This document shows positions 33,465 through 41,803 of a stretch of DNA of 64,000 nt, piece by piece. Numbering within the stretch: the stretch's first letter is position 1; every line of letters starts with the position of its first letter. The notes beneath the pieces were generated by a model. It saw only the letters and a list, made by a program, of their open reading frames with translations. It was not told the DNA's origin and searched no databases. Source of the DNA: Kribbella amoyensis (GTDB taxonomy: Bacteria; Actinomycetota; Actinomycetes; Propionibacteriales; Kribbellaceae); the NCBI RefSeq assembly GCF_007828865.1, contig NZ_VIVK01000001.1:2790001-2854000 (forward strand). Direction: 5' to 3'. The position numbers were made by a program, and so were the translations under genes.

Positions 33465-34619
33465 ATGCCCGTCGACCGTTTGCTGCCGACCGAGGAATCC
33501 ACCGATCTGCTGGCCCTGGTCCGCGATCTGTGCGAGCACGAGCTGACGCCGTACGCGGCGCAGGCGGAGGAGTCGGAGACGTTCCCGCGCGCCGCGTTCC
33601 GGACGCTGGGCAAGGCCGGACTGCTCGGCCTGCCGTACCCGGAGGAGTACGGCGGCGCGGACCAGCCGTACGAGGTCTACCTGCAGATGCTCGAGGAGAT
33701 CGCCGCCGCCTGGATGTCGGTCGGCGTCGGGCTCTCGGTGCACACGATGACGAGCTACGGGCTCGCCACGTTCGGTACCGACAAGCAGAAGGAGCGGATG
33801 CTGCCGCACATGATCGGCGGCGAGCTGCTCGGGGCGTACGCGCTGTCCGAGCCGCAGGCCGGATCCGACATCAGCGGCATGACGACGAAGGCGGTCCGCG
33901 ACGGCGACGAGTACGTGCTGACCGGGACCAAGGCGTGGATCACGCACGGGTCGCACGCCGACTTCTACACCACGTTCGCCCGGACGTCGGCCGACCCGAA
34001 GCGCGGGATCTCGGCTTTCCACGTCCCGGCGCCGGCCGAGGGGCTGAGCTTCGGCGCGCCGGAGCGGAAGATGGGGCTGACCGGGTCCACGACCACGCTG
34101 GTGAACTTCGACCAGGTCCGGGTCGGCGCCGACCACCTGATCGGCGCCGAGGGCGACGGGATGCGGATCGCGCTGTCCGCGCTCGACTCGGGCCGGTTGG
34201 GCATCGCGGCCTGCGCGACCGGGCTGGCCCAGGCCGCGCTCGACGTCGCCGCGGGGTACGCGCTCGAGCGGCAGCAGTTCGGCCGGGCGATCGCGGACTT
34301 CCAGGGGCTGCAGTTCCTGCTCGCCGACATGGACGCGGCGGTCGAGTCCGCGCGGGCGACGTACCTGCAGGCCGCCCGGCGGCGCGATCTGGGGCTGCCG
34401 TTCACCCGGCAGGCGGCGGTCGCGAAGCTGGTCTGTACCGACGCCGCGATGAAGGTGACCACCGACGCGGTGCAGGTGCTCGGCGGTTACGGTTACACCC
34501 GCGACTTCCCGGCCGAGCGGTTCATGCGCGAGGCCAAGGTGACGCAGATCTTCGAAGGCACCAACCAGATCCAGCGGCTCGTCATCAGCCGCGACCTGCT
34601 GCGCGCCGCCGGCGCCTGA
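33465..34619 (+). CDS. Acyl-CoA dehydrogenase
   Basis: A 384-residue FAD-dependent acyl-CoA dehydrogenase. The FAD/substrate motifs ALSEPQAGSDISG and TKAWITHG are present, and Glu364 in TQIFEGTNQIQ is at the position of the catalytic base of medium and short chain enzymes. It would introduce the alpha-beta double bond into an acyl-CoA. ATG 33465 follows AAGGGGGG. The SDR gene follows after 36 nt, so the two probably perform successive oxidation steps in fatty-acid or branched-chain degradation. Confidence 0.92.
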   Translation: MPVDRLLPTEESTDLLALVRDLCEHELTPYAAQAEESETFPRAAFRTLGKAGLLGLPYPEEYGGADQPYEVYLQMLEEIAAAWMSVGVGLSVHTMTSYGLATFGTDKQKERMLPHMIGGELLGAYALSEPQAGSDISGMTTKAVRDGDEYVLTGTKAWITHGSHADFYTTFARTSADPKRGISAFHVPAPAEGLSFGAPERKMGLTGSTTTLVNFDQVRVGADHLIGAEGDGMRIALSALDSGRLGIAACATGLAQAALDVAAGYALERQQFGRAIADFQGLQFLLADMDAAVESARATYLQAARRRDLGLPFTRQAAVAKLVCTDAAMKVTTDAVQVLGGYGYTRDFPAERFMREAKVTQIFEGTNQIQRLVISRDLLRAAGA

Positions 34620-34655
34620 GCTGATTCCGGCGCCCGCCGACTTGAGGAGTACTCG

Positions 34656-35423
34656 ATGAAGTTTGGCCCGACCGACGTCGCCCTCGTCACCGGAGGCGGT
34701 TCCGGACTCGGCGAGGCGACCGTGCGCCGGCTCGCCGCCGACGGGCTCGGCGTGGTGATCTGCGACCTGCCGTCGTCGGCGGGCAAGACCATCGCCGAGG
34801 AACTGGGCGAGCGCGTCGTCTTCGTGCCGACCGACGTCACCGACGAGGCCGCCGTCACCACGGCCCTGGACGCCGCCGCCTCGCTGGGCGATCTGCGCGT
34901 CGTGGTCACCTGTGCGGGCATCGCGACCCCGGGCCGGGTCGTGGGCCGCAAGGGTCCGTTGCCGCTAGCAACCTTCCGGCAGGTGATCGAGGTCAACCTG
35001 ATCGGCACCTTCAACGTCCTCCGCCTCGCCGCCGAACGGATGATCGCCCTTCCGCCCACCGAGGACGGCGACCGCGGGGTCGTGGTGATGACGGCCTCCA
35101 TCGCGGCCTACGACGGCCAGATCGGCCAAGCGGCGTACGCGGCCAGCAAGGGCGGCGTCGTCGGCCTCACCCTGACCGCGGCCCGCGACCTCGCCGACAA
35201 GGGCATCCGGGTCCTCACCATCGCCCCCGGCACCATGGAAACCCCGATGCTGGCCGGCCTGCCCGAGGAAACCCGGACCGTCCTGGAACAGCAGGTCCCG
35301 CACCCGTCCCGCCTCGGCCGCCCCTCTGAGTACGCAGCCCTGGTCCGCCACATCCTCGACAACCAACTCCTCAACGGCGAAGTCATCCGCCTCGACGGCG
35401 CCCTCCGCATGCCCCCGCGCTAG
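34656..35423 (+). CDS. Short-chain dehydrogenase, 3-hydroxyacyl-CoA dehydrogenase type
   Basis: A 255-residue SDR resembling type II 3-hydroxyacyl-CoA dehydrogenases (HSD17B10 group). The cofactor motif is [11 protein letters not shown], with Asp in ICDLP favouring NAD over NADP. The active site is [23 protein letters not shown] (YAASK), then [19 protein letters not shown] lies 8 nt before ATG 34656. It pairs with the upstream acyl-CoA dehydrogenase. Confidence 0.88.
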   Translation: MKFGPTDVALVTGGGSGLGEATVRRLAADGLGVVICDLPSSAGKTIAEELGERVVFVPTDVTDEAAVTTALDAAASLGDLRVVVTCAGIATPGRVVGRKGPLPLATFRQVIEVNLIGTFNVLRLAAERMIALPPTEDGDRGVVVMTASIAAYDGQIGQAAYAASKGGVVGLTLTAARDLADKGIRVLTIAPGTMETPMLAGLPEETRTVLEQQVPHPSRLGRPSEYAALVRHILDNQLLNGEVIRLDGALRMPPR

Positions 35424-35475
35424 GGCAGGTCTGACAATTCCCCGCCTACTGCGCGGAGTTGTCAGACAGGCCCTA
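35421..35475. terminator. Bidirectional terminator
   Basis: Two stacked stems, tagggc (35421-35426) with gccct-a (35470-35475) and gtctgacaa (35429-35437) with ttgtcagac (35459-35467), separated by an ag/ag internal loop. They overlap the stop codons of the convergent SDR and leftward genes. Confidence 0.75.
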
Positions 35476-36495
35476 ACCCTTCTTCGGTCGCGGGCCGAGG
35501 ACAAGGTCGCCGACCGGTCCGGTGTAGTGGGAAGGACGGTGGACGCCGACGAGCAGTGGCCGCAGGACTTCCGCGGTCAGGTGGCGCAGCGTCACGCCGT
35601 CGTGGATGCCGTTGAAGCGGCAGCCGTCGTACCGGATCAGGACCTCCTGGTTCCGCTCACTGCCGCGGACCTTGAGCACGATGATTTCGCTGCCGTAGTC
35701 GTCGATGCAGTCAGGGCTGTCCGGCCCGCTGCCAACGGGAGCGCGGGCGATCGCGGCGACGAAAGCCTGTGCTGGGTCGCCACTCATCGTCGAGCTCGCG
35801 ATCAGCGCCGCCCGCCGGCGGGCGGCGTACTCGTGTTGCTCCGGCCGGACCGCGATGGCGTACTTGCAGACCGCGATCGACTCGACAACACCGATCGAGG
35901 CGAGACCTTCGGCCGACGTCGGCCCGCCTTGCGGGTGATCAGCGAGCGGATGATTCGGCGTACAGCCGTTGGCGTCGGCGCCGTCGATCAGCCGCGCGGA
36001 GTTCAGGATTCGTTGCCGGAGAGCTTCGTCATCGCTGAAGACGGTCACGTTCAACCCGTCGAGGAGCCGCGTCTCCTCGACCCAGCCATGGTCAGGCGCC
36101 CGGACACCAGGCATCCGCGCCCCGGTCGCAGTTCCTTGCACAGCCGCAGGACCACGGCGGGCACCGAACCACAGGTAGGACGCTCTGACTGCGAGCGGTG
36201 GATAAGGATCCCTGCACCCGACACCTCGCACGCCTCCGGGCCGCCCGACGTACGGCGGCCGTGGTTTGTCGACGCGGCAGGGCGGCGATCCGGTCACGCC
36301 GTAGCTCCAGTCGGCGGGTACCTGCACCTCGATCGACTGGTACGACTCCCACCGCCAGCCGTTATCTGCCCGGCCGGTCTCGTCCGTCGATGCCGCGCGG
36401 TCATCACCAACCACCATTCGTCCCCCAACGACCGCGACGACGACCGCCGCGCACACCACGACGAGAACCGCTGCGCGCTTCCCCCACTGACTCAT
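35473..36495 (-). CDS. Exported protein of the sigma-factor-linked paralogue family (member 1)
   Basis: A 340-residue protein of unrecognised function. An N-terminal helix (about 7-30) is followed by a secreted domain. Motifs shared with the next two genes are GWRWESYQSIEVQVPADW, GWVEETRLLDGLNVTVFSDDEALR, ADANGCTP, VCKYAIAV and EVLIRYDGCRFNGIHDG. Several cysteines are conserved across the three, suggesting disulfides outside the membrane. ATG 36495 begins the helix; the open frame upstream is not supported. It is the last gene of a probable four-gene operon headed by an ECF sigma factor. Confidence 0.75.
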   Translation of the reverse strand: MSQWGKRAAVLVVVCAAVVVAVVGGRMVVGDDRAASTDETGRADNGWRWESYQSIEVQVPADWSYGVTGSPPCRVDKPRPPYVGRPGGVRGVGCRDPYPPLAVRASYLWFGARRGPAAVQGTATGARMPGVRAPDHGWVEETRLLDGLNVTVFSDDEALRQRILNSARLIDGADANGCTPNHPLADHPQGGPTSAEGLASIGVVESIAVCKYAIAVRPEQHEYAARRRAALIASSTMSGDPAQAFVAAIARAPVGSGPDSPDCIDDYGSEIIVLKVRGSERNQEVLIRYDGCRFNGIHDGVTLRHLTAEVLRPLLVGVHRPSHYTGPVGDLVLGPRPKKG

Positions 36496-36509
36496 CCTCT
36501 GGAGTCCTC

Positions 36510-37520
36510 TCAAACGACCGGAGGAGGTGTGCCGATGAGTAATTGATACAGGACGTTGCTCTTGCCGTACAGCTGGTGGGCGCCGAGGAAGATCTGCCGC
36601 GCGGTCGCCGAGGTCAACTGGCGCTGGACTGAGCCGTCGTCGGTACCGTTGGTGCGGCACCCCGAGTAGCGGTACAGCACGTCCTGGTTGTGCGCCGAGC
36701 CTCGCACGCGGAGGACGATGACCGGGAAGCCCGGATCCGGGCCGCACACCCGCTGGTCCGTCAGGGTCGGCCCGGTACCGGGCGGCGCGGCGACGAGGTC
36801 GCGGACGAGCTTGGCCGCGGCCTGCCCGCGGAGCAGCGAGCTCGCAGTCAGCGGCCAGGGGTCGTCGGGACGGACCGACGTGGAGTACTCGCAGAGGCTG
36901 ACCGACTCGACCGTGCCGACCGACTTCAGGCCGCCCTGCGACGGTGGGCGGACCACCTTGTCGACCGCGAGGGCGGACACCGGCTCGCAGCCGTTGCCGT
37001 CGACGGCGCCGACGACTCCCGCGGACGACAGGATCCGTTCCCGCAACGCTGCGTCGCGGGCGAACACGGTCACCGGCAGCTCACCGACCAGCCGGGTCTC
37101 CCGCACCCAGCCGGCGGGATACTGAGACCTGCCGGGCAGCCAGCCGCCGTCGAACTCGAGCGACGGCTGACGGTCGATCGGTATCGGTCGCTCGGCGCGA
37201 CAGGCTCCGCCAGGGTCGCCGATGAGGGCTCCACCAGGTCGCCTGACCACCGGTTCAGGTTCCGGTCTCAGAGTGCATTTCGCCAGTCCGGCAAACAGGT
37301 CCCAGGTCCACGCCGCCGGTACCTGGACCTGGACGTTCTCGTACACCTCCCACCGCCAGCCCGGGGGAGCCGCCGCCGGACCTTCAGATCCAGCGGCCGG
37401 AGACGGCTCGCCGGGTGTGGCGGGCGATGGTCCGGCGGTGATGCTGTGGCCGGCGAAGCCGATGCTCGCCACAGCGGCGACGACGGCGAGGACAGTGACA
37501 ACGGAACGGCTTCGAGGCAT
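36510..37520 (-). CDS. Exported protein of the sigma-factor-linked paralogue family (member 2)
   Basis: A 336-residue paralogue of the flanking genes. Residues 6-26 are a signal sequence or anchor, followed by a Pro/Ser/Glu-rich linker to about 50, then the shared domain: GWRWEVYENVQVQVPAAW, GWVRETRLVGELPVTVFARDAALRE, VDGNGCEP, LCEYSTSV and DVLYRYSGCRTNGTDDG. ATG 37520 follows GAGGGAG. The spacing to member 1 is 14 nt. The function is unknown. Confidence 0.75.
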   Translation of the reverse strand: MPRSRSVVTVLAVVAAVASIGFAGHSITAGPSPATPGEPSPAAGSEGPAAAPPGWRWEVYENVQVQVPAAWTWDLFAGLAKCTLRPEPEPVVRRPGGALIGDPGGACRAERPIPIDRQPSLEFDGGWLPGRSQYPAGWVRETRLVGELPVTVFARDAALRERILSSAGVVGAVDGNGCEPVSALAVDKVVRPPSQGGLKSVGTVESVSLCEYSTSVRPDDPWPLTASSLLRGQAAAKLVRDLVAAPPGTGPTLTDQRVCGPDPGFPVIVLRVRGSAHNQDVLYRYSGCRTNGTDDGSVQRQLTSATARQIFLGAHQLYGKSNVLYQLLIGTPPPVV

Positions 37521-37581
37521 GACGGCAACTCCCTCGGTCGAGGTCAGCGGAACAAGTTCGGAGCTGAAGTGGCGGGATGGG

Positions 37582-38670
37582 TCAGCGGAGCAGGTCCGCG
37601 AGGTGCGCCGGGCTGACGGACGGGCGATCCACCGCTTCCAGCAACGGCTTCAGGCCCGGCTTGGTCAAAGGACGCAGGTCGGTGCCGTCGTCGAACCCAT
37701 CGTCGCCGCTGCATCCTTGGTACCGCACGACGACCTGCTCCTCTGCGGCCGTGCCCGTCACGACGAGCACCAAGATCTCCTCCTGCCCGACGATCTGACA
37801 GGCTTGGCCTGTCGTGAGAACAGGTGGGCGTCCGGTCGTCGTGGCCTTGAGAGCGGCACCCACCTCGTACGCCGTGGCACCGGTGAGCGTGGCACTCGCG
37901 AGCAACGGTGGTCGGCCCTGGAGAGGCGACGCGAGGTACGCGCAGACGGCGATCGACCGCACGTCGCCGACAGCATCGAGTCCACGCCCCGTCGATGGTC
38001 GCGCGGCCCGATCCGAGGCGAACCGACTGGTCGGTTGGCAGCCGTTCACGTCGGTCCCGGTGATCACTCGCGCGGAGTCAAGGATCGTTCGGCGCAGAGC
38101 GTCGTCGTCGGTGAAGACGCTGACCGCCGTACCGCCGATCACTCGCGTCTCCTCGACCCACCCAGAGCCCCGCGCGTACGCCCCAGGTCGCGCGTCGGAG
38201 TCGAAGAACACGTGCGAGACCCGGTCCGCGACAGGTGGTACGCCGACCTCGGCCGCCGGGACAGCACCCGCTCTCGGGACGCACGCCATCGCCACCACGG
38301 GACCCAGCGTCGGGCGGCCGACGATGGGCCCGTCCGTCTTGGACTCGGGGCAGTTCCACAAGTGGCTGTAGTCCTGGCCCTTCCAGCTGTCCGGCACCTG
38401 GAGTTGCACGTTGGCGTACGACTCCCAGTGCCAACCAGGTCGCGTCGCCACGACGTTCGACTCGGGCGGACTGCTCTCGGTCAATCCGTGGACTCCGGTG
38501 ATGGCCGTCGCGACCGCCGCGCAGGCCACGACGACGGCACCGGCGGTACGAGCGAAGCGCCGACGGCGGAGTCGGCGGTGCACGTCCCCGAGCAGCGTCG
38601 TGTCCGCAGGGGCGTCGGCGGCGTGGTCGGCGAGGCTTCGGGTGACCAGGGATTCGGTGGGATCGTTCAC
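37582..38670 (-). CDS. Membrane protein coupled to ECF sigma factor (member 3)
   Basis: A 362-residue paralogue with an additional N-terminal cytoplasmic segment (1-38, DPTESLVTRSLADHAADAPADTTLL region) before a basic stretch and a transmembrane helix at about 40-62. The outer domain has GWHWESYANVQLQVPDSW, GWVEETRVIGGTAVSVFTDDDALR, TDVNGCQP, VCAYLA and VVRYQGCSGDDG. GTG 38670 overlaps the sigma factor stop by 4 nt. A one-helix protein coupled to an ECF sigma factor would be expected to be an anti-sigma factor; no zinc anti-sigma HxxxCxxC motif is seen. Confidence 0.75.
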   Translation of the reverse strand: MNDPTESLVTRSLADHAADAPADTTLLGDVHRRLRRRRFARTAGAVVVACAAVATAITGVHGLTESSPPESNVVATRPGWHWESYANVQLQVPDSWKGQDYSHLWNCPESKTDGPIVGRPTLGPVVAMACVPRAGAVPAAEVGVPPVADRVSHVFFDSDARPGAYARGSGWVEETRVIGGTAVSVFTDDDALRRTILDSARVITGTDVNGCQPTSRFASDRAARPSTGRGLDAVGDVRSIAVCAYLASPLQGRPPLLASATLTGATAYEVGAALKATTTGRPPVLTTGQACQIVGQEEILVLVVTGTAAEEQVVVRYQGCSGDDGFDDGTDLRPLTKPGLKPLLEAVDRPSVSPAHLADLLR

Positions 38671-39167
38671 GGTTGCTCCACCTCCTGGAGCGTCGTGCGC
38701 AGCGAGGCGAGCGCGCGGTGGATCTGTGAGCGGACGGTGGCCGCGGTACAGCCGAGGATCTCGGCGATGTCGTTGTCCGGCAGGCCTTCGTAGTACCGCA
38801 GGACGACGGCCGCGCGTTGCCGGGTGGGTAGGGCAGCGCAGAGTTGCCAGACGGCATCCGCCTCGGCGTGCACGTCGGCGTGGTCCGGATCCGTGGCGCC
38901 GAGCACGGCCGGATCGTCGACGAGGGTCTCCCGCCGGAAGAACCGCCGCCAGCGGGAGATGTTCGCGTTGACGATGCACCGCCGGACGTATGCGTCGGGG
39001 TCCTGCGCGATCCGCGACCACCGTGGGTACGCCGCGACCAGCGCGTCCTGGACCGCCTCTTCGGCGCGCGAGTGGTCGCGCGTGATCAGGTACGCGAACC
39101 GCAGCAACGCCGCCCCGCGTGCGGACACCCACGCGTCGAAGTCCGGCGGCCCCTCATCCTCTGCCAT
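38667..39167 (-). CDS. SigE-family ECF RNA polymerase sigma factor
   Basis: A 166-residue ECF sigma factor. Region 2 (about 12-80) includes ARGAALLRFAYLITRDHSRAEEAVQDAL and DPDAYVRRCIVNANISRWRR; region 4 (about 108-160) includes LPTRQRAAVVLRYYEGLPDNDIAEILGCTAATVRSQIHRAL. The pattern matches the actinobacterial SigE-family group. ATG 39167 is preceded by GGAGTGGGAGGG. The downstream membrane protein gene starts within its stop codon. It may direct expression of its own operon. Confidence 0.9.
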   Translation of the reverse strand: MAEDEGPPDFDAWVSARGAALLRFAYLITRDHSRAEEAVQDALVAAYPRWSRIAQDPDAYVRRCIVNANISRWRRFFRRETLVDDPAVLGATDPDHADVHAEADAVWQLCAALPTRQRAAVVLRYYEGLPDNDIAEILGCTAATVRSQIHRALASLRTTLQEVEQP

Positions 39168-39259
39168 TGGCCCTCCCACTCCTTCCACGCCGAAGGAGGG
39201 CAGGACGTTGCACCGCGGTGGAGATTCACCCGCGGCAGGGTCCGGCTGGCAGAGATGCC

Positions 39260-40486
39260 CTAGTCGGCCTCGCCTACCGGGGCGGTGGGGAGGGCCAGTT
39301 TTTCGTCGGGTTTGGCGCTGAGGACGTTGTCGACGTAGGAGCGGGTGGCTTCCATGATGGGGACTTCGTGGCCGGCTTGTTCGGAGAGGAACCAGCGGTG
39401 TTCGAGGACCTCGTGGTAGACCTCGGCCGGTTCCAGTTTGCGCTTCAGGTCGCGCGGGACGGTACGGACGACCGGCTCGAAGATGTCGGTCAGCCACTCG
39501 TGGGCGACGATCTCCTCGTCCTCGTTCTGCTGGTCGGTCGCGGCGGCGAAGGCGTCCAGGTCGTTGAGCAGCCGGCGGGCCTGGTTCTCCTCGACGTCGA
39601 GGCCGGTGAGGCGGAGCAGCCGGCGGCTGTGGTGGCCGGCGTCGACGACCTTGGGCTGGATCCGGACCTGGCTGCCGTCCCAGTCGGTGATGATGTCGAT
39701 CTCGGCGACGTCGAAGCCGAGGTCGTTGAGCCGCCGGATCCGCGAGTCCAGCCGGTGCATCTCGTCGGTGGCGAACTCCTCCGGCGCGGTCAGCTCCGCC
39801 CAGAGCGCCTCGTACCGGTCGTTGATCGACTGGACCGTCTCCTGCGGGTCGATGGAAGGGTCGAGCAGCCCGCCTTCCTGCAGGTCGAGGAACTCGCCGA
39901 ACAGGTTGATCTCCGCGGTGTACAGGTCGTGGGCCCGTTGTCCGTCGGAGATGTCCTGGTGCAGCTCACCGGTCTCGGCGTCCACGAGGTACGCCGCGAA
40001 CGCGCCCGCGTCACGCCGGAACAGCGTGTTCGACAGCGAGCAGTCGCCCCAGAAGAAGCCGAGCAGGTGGAGCCGGACGAGCAGCGCGACGAGCGCGTCG
40101 ATCAGCCGGTTCACCGTGTCCGGCCGCAGCGTGCTGGAGAACAACGCGCGGTACGGCAGCGAGAACTGCAGATGCCGGGTGACCAGGATCGAGTCGATCG
40201 GCTCACCGGACTTGTCGAACCGGTCGGTGATCACGCCCACCGGCTCGACCGACGGCGAGTCGAGCCGCTCCAGGTCGCGCAGCAGCCGGTACTCGTGCAT
40301 CGCGAGGTGCTCCAGCACCTCCTTGATCGCGTAGACGCTGCCGTTGACCCGGACGAACCGGACCACGTGCCGCGAGATACCGCGGGGCAGCGCGACGAGC
40401 TGGTCCTCCGGCCAGTCCTCGAGGGGAACGTCCCAGGGCAGGGACAGCAGACCGGTGTCGGGGCGGGTGGCGACGAAACGAGGCAC
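39260..40486 (-). CDS. DUF4032-domain protein, kinase-like fold
   Basis: A 408-residue protein. The first half resembles lipopolysaccharide-kinase/RIO-like folds: VNGSVYAIKEVLEHLAMHEYRLLRDLER offers a candidate ATP-binding Lys and Glu, and HLLGFFWGDCSLSNTLFRRD looks like a catalytic loop with Asp and Asn, followed by YLVDAETGE as a metal-binding Asp. The second half is DUF4032, which is widespread in actinobacteria and of unknown function. GTG 40486 is the start. It is divergent from a LacI regulator, but there is no metabolic link apparent. Confidence 0.82.
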   Translation of the reverse strand: MPRFVATRPDTGLLSLPWDVPLEDWPEDQLVALPRGISRHVVRFVRVNGSVYAIKEVLEHLAMHEYRLLRDLERLDSPSVEPVGVITDRFDKSGEPIDSILVTRHLQFSLPYRALFSSTLRPDTVNRLIDALVALLVRLHLLGFFWGDCSLSNTLFRRDAGAFAAYLVDAETGELHQDISDGQRAHDLYTAEINLFGEFLDLQEGGLLDPSIDPQETVQSINDRYEALWAELTAPEEFATDEMHRLDSRIRRLNDLGFDVAEIDIITDWDGSQVRIQPKVVDAGHHSRRLLRLTGLDVEENQARRLLNDLDAFAAATDQQNEDEEIVAHEWLTDIFEPVVRTVPRDLKRKLEPAEVYHEVLEHRWFLSEQAGHEVPIMEATRSYVDNVLSAKPDEKLALPTAPVGEAD

Positions 40487-40526
40487 GGGGTCCAGTCTCT
40501 CAGGAGGACCGGGGGAACGACAGTGC

Positions 40527-40567
40527 ACGCAAGCGGCTGCAAATTCTTGCGTCGATGGGCGTAGAGT
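40527..40567 (+). promoter_or_regulatory. LacI operator and promoter of the glucoside locus regulator
   Basis: acgcaag (40527-40533) and cttgcgt (40546-40552) are a perfect 7-bp inverted repeat, and gcaaattcttgc (40539-40550) forms an overlapping smaller dyad. TAGAGT (40562-40567) ends 7 nt from ATG 40575, so the regulator mRNA may be leaderless and autorepressed. Confidence 0.55.
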
Positions 40568-40574
40568 TTGCGTC

Positions 40575-41567
40575 ATGACTCGTCGACTTGCAGAGGTGGC
40601 CAAGAAGGTCGGGGTCAGTGAGGCCACCGTCAGCCGGGTACTGAACGGCAAGCCCGGGGTCTCCGAGGCGACCCGGGAAGCGGTGCTCACCGCGCTCGAC
40701 GTGCTCGGGTACGAGCGGCCGACCCAGCTGCGCGGCGACCGGGCCCGGCTGGTCGGCCTGGTGTTGCCGGAATTGCAGAATCCGATCTTCCCCGCCTTCG
40801 CCGAGGTCGTCGGTGGCGCGCTGGCGCAGCAAGGTTTCACGTCCTTGCTCTGCACCCGGACGGTCGGTGGTGTCTCCGAGGCGGACTACGTCGACCTGCT
40901 CCTGCAGCAGCAGGTCTCCGGGGTCGTCTTCGCCGGCGGGTTCTACGCACAGGCCGACGCGCCGCACGCCCACTACGAGCTGATCCAGGAGCGCAAACTG
41001 CCGACCGTCCTGGTCAACGCGGCAGTCGACCACCTCGGTTTCCCGCAGGTCTCGTCGGACGACTTCGTCGCGGCGGAGATGGCGATCGGCCACCTGCGCG
41101 CCCTCGGCCACCAGCGGATCGGCCTGGTCCTCGGGCCGCGCGACCACATCCCGTCCCGGCGCAAGCTGGACGCGTTCCGGGCCGCTCCGGAGGCGGACTC
41201 CGACCTGGTCGAGCACACCATGTTCTCGCTCGAGGGCGGGCACGCGGCGGCCAGCCGACTGGTCAAGCAGGGCGTCACCGGGATCGTCTGCGCGAGCGAC
41301 ATCCTCGCCCTCGGCGCGATCCGCGCGGTCCGCCGGGCCGGGCTGTCGGTGCCTGGTGACGTGTCGGTGATCGGCTACGACGACTCCGCGATGATGAACT
41401 GCACCGACCCGCCGCTGACCACGGTCCGGCAGCCGATCGACGCGATGGGCCGGGCCGCCGTCGACCTGCTGGTCGCGCTGATCGAGCGCGCCGCGGTCCC
41501 CGCCGACGAGCTGCTGTTCGAGCCCGAGCTCGTCGTCCGCGCGTCCACCGCGCGCCGCAAGGACTGA
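40575..41567 (+). CDS. LacI-family regulator of the alpha-glucoside locus
   Basis: A 330-residue LacI/GalR regulator. Residues 1-60 are the helix-turn-helix and hinge (RRLAEVAKKVGVSEATVSRVLNGKPGVSEATREAV), followed by a sugar-binding core with VIGYDDSAMMNCTDPPLTTVRQP. It is next to and upstream of a binding protein, two permeases and a glucosidase, so it is likely their repressor, induced by an alpha-glucoside such as maltose or trehalose. Its DNA-binding residues are nearly the same as those of the regulator at 55796, suggesting that they recognise related sites. Tandem terminators follow it. Confidence 0.9.
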   Translation: MTRRLAEVAKKVGVSEATVSRVLNGKPGVSEATREAVLTALDVLGYERPTQLRGDRARLVGLVLPELQNPIFPAFAEVVGGALAQQGFTSLLCTRTVGGVSEADYVDLLLQQQVSGVVFAGGFYAQADAPHAHYELIQERKLPTVLVNAAVDHLGFPQVSSDDFVAAEMAIGHLRALGHQRIGLVLGPRDHIPSRRKLDAFRAAPEADSDLVEHTMFSLEGGHAAASRLVKQGVTGIVCASDILALGAIRAVRRAGLSVPGDVSVIGYDDSAMMNCTDPPLTTVRQPIDAMGRAAVDLLVALIERAAVPADELLFEPELVVRASTARRKD

Positions 41568-41595
41568 ACCGACCACGACCGATAACTGAAGAAAC

Positions 41596-41661
41596 CCGCC
41601 GATCGCCCTGGGTGATCGGCGGCTACACACAGTGGGAGTGGCCTCCAGGCCGCTCCCACTG
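41596..41661 (+). terminator. Tandem terminators after LacI gene
   Basis: Two hairpins in series: ccgccgatc (41596-41604) with gatcggcgg (41614-41622), and cagtgggag (41630-41638) with ctcccactg (41653-41661). They insulate the regulator gene from the transporter operon. Confidence 0.8.
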
Positions 41662-41698
41662 TTGCGTTCATCGAGCAGTTCCAGGGCAAAGTCACGTT

Positions 41699-41750
41699 CT
41701 TGCAAACTCAGATCGAAGTATTGCGCTGATCTGGTCGTGTTGCCTACCGT
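41699..41750 (+). promoter_or_regulatory. Promoter and operator of the sugar transport operon
   Basis: CTTGCAA (41699-41705) is a LacI-type half-site. A promoter TTGCGC (41721-41726) with TACCGT (41745-41750) at 18-bp spacing lies just downstream, with its -35 resembling a second half-site. The start ATG is about 50 nt further on. Confidence 0.5.
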
Positions 41751-41803
41751 ACGGAACCACGTCAGGGGCGGGACTCGCCCTCCGTACCGAGAAGGGCAGA
41801 TCG

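Noticed and set aside
38667..38670. A zinc-binding anti-sigma factor downstream of the ECF sigma factor
   Set aside because: No HxxxCxxC motif is present in the coupled membrane protein; a different anti-sigma type remains possible and is reported as a finding.
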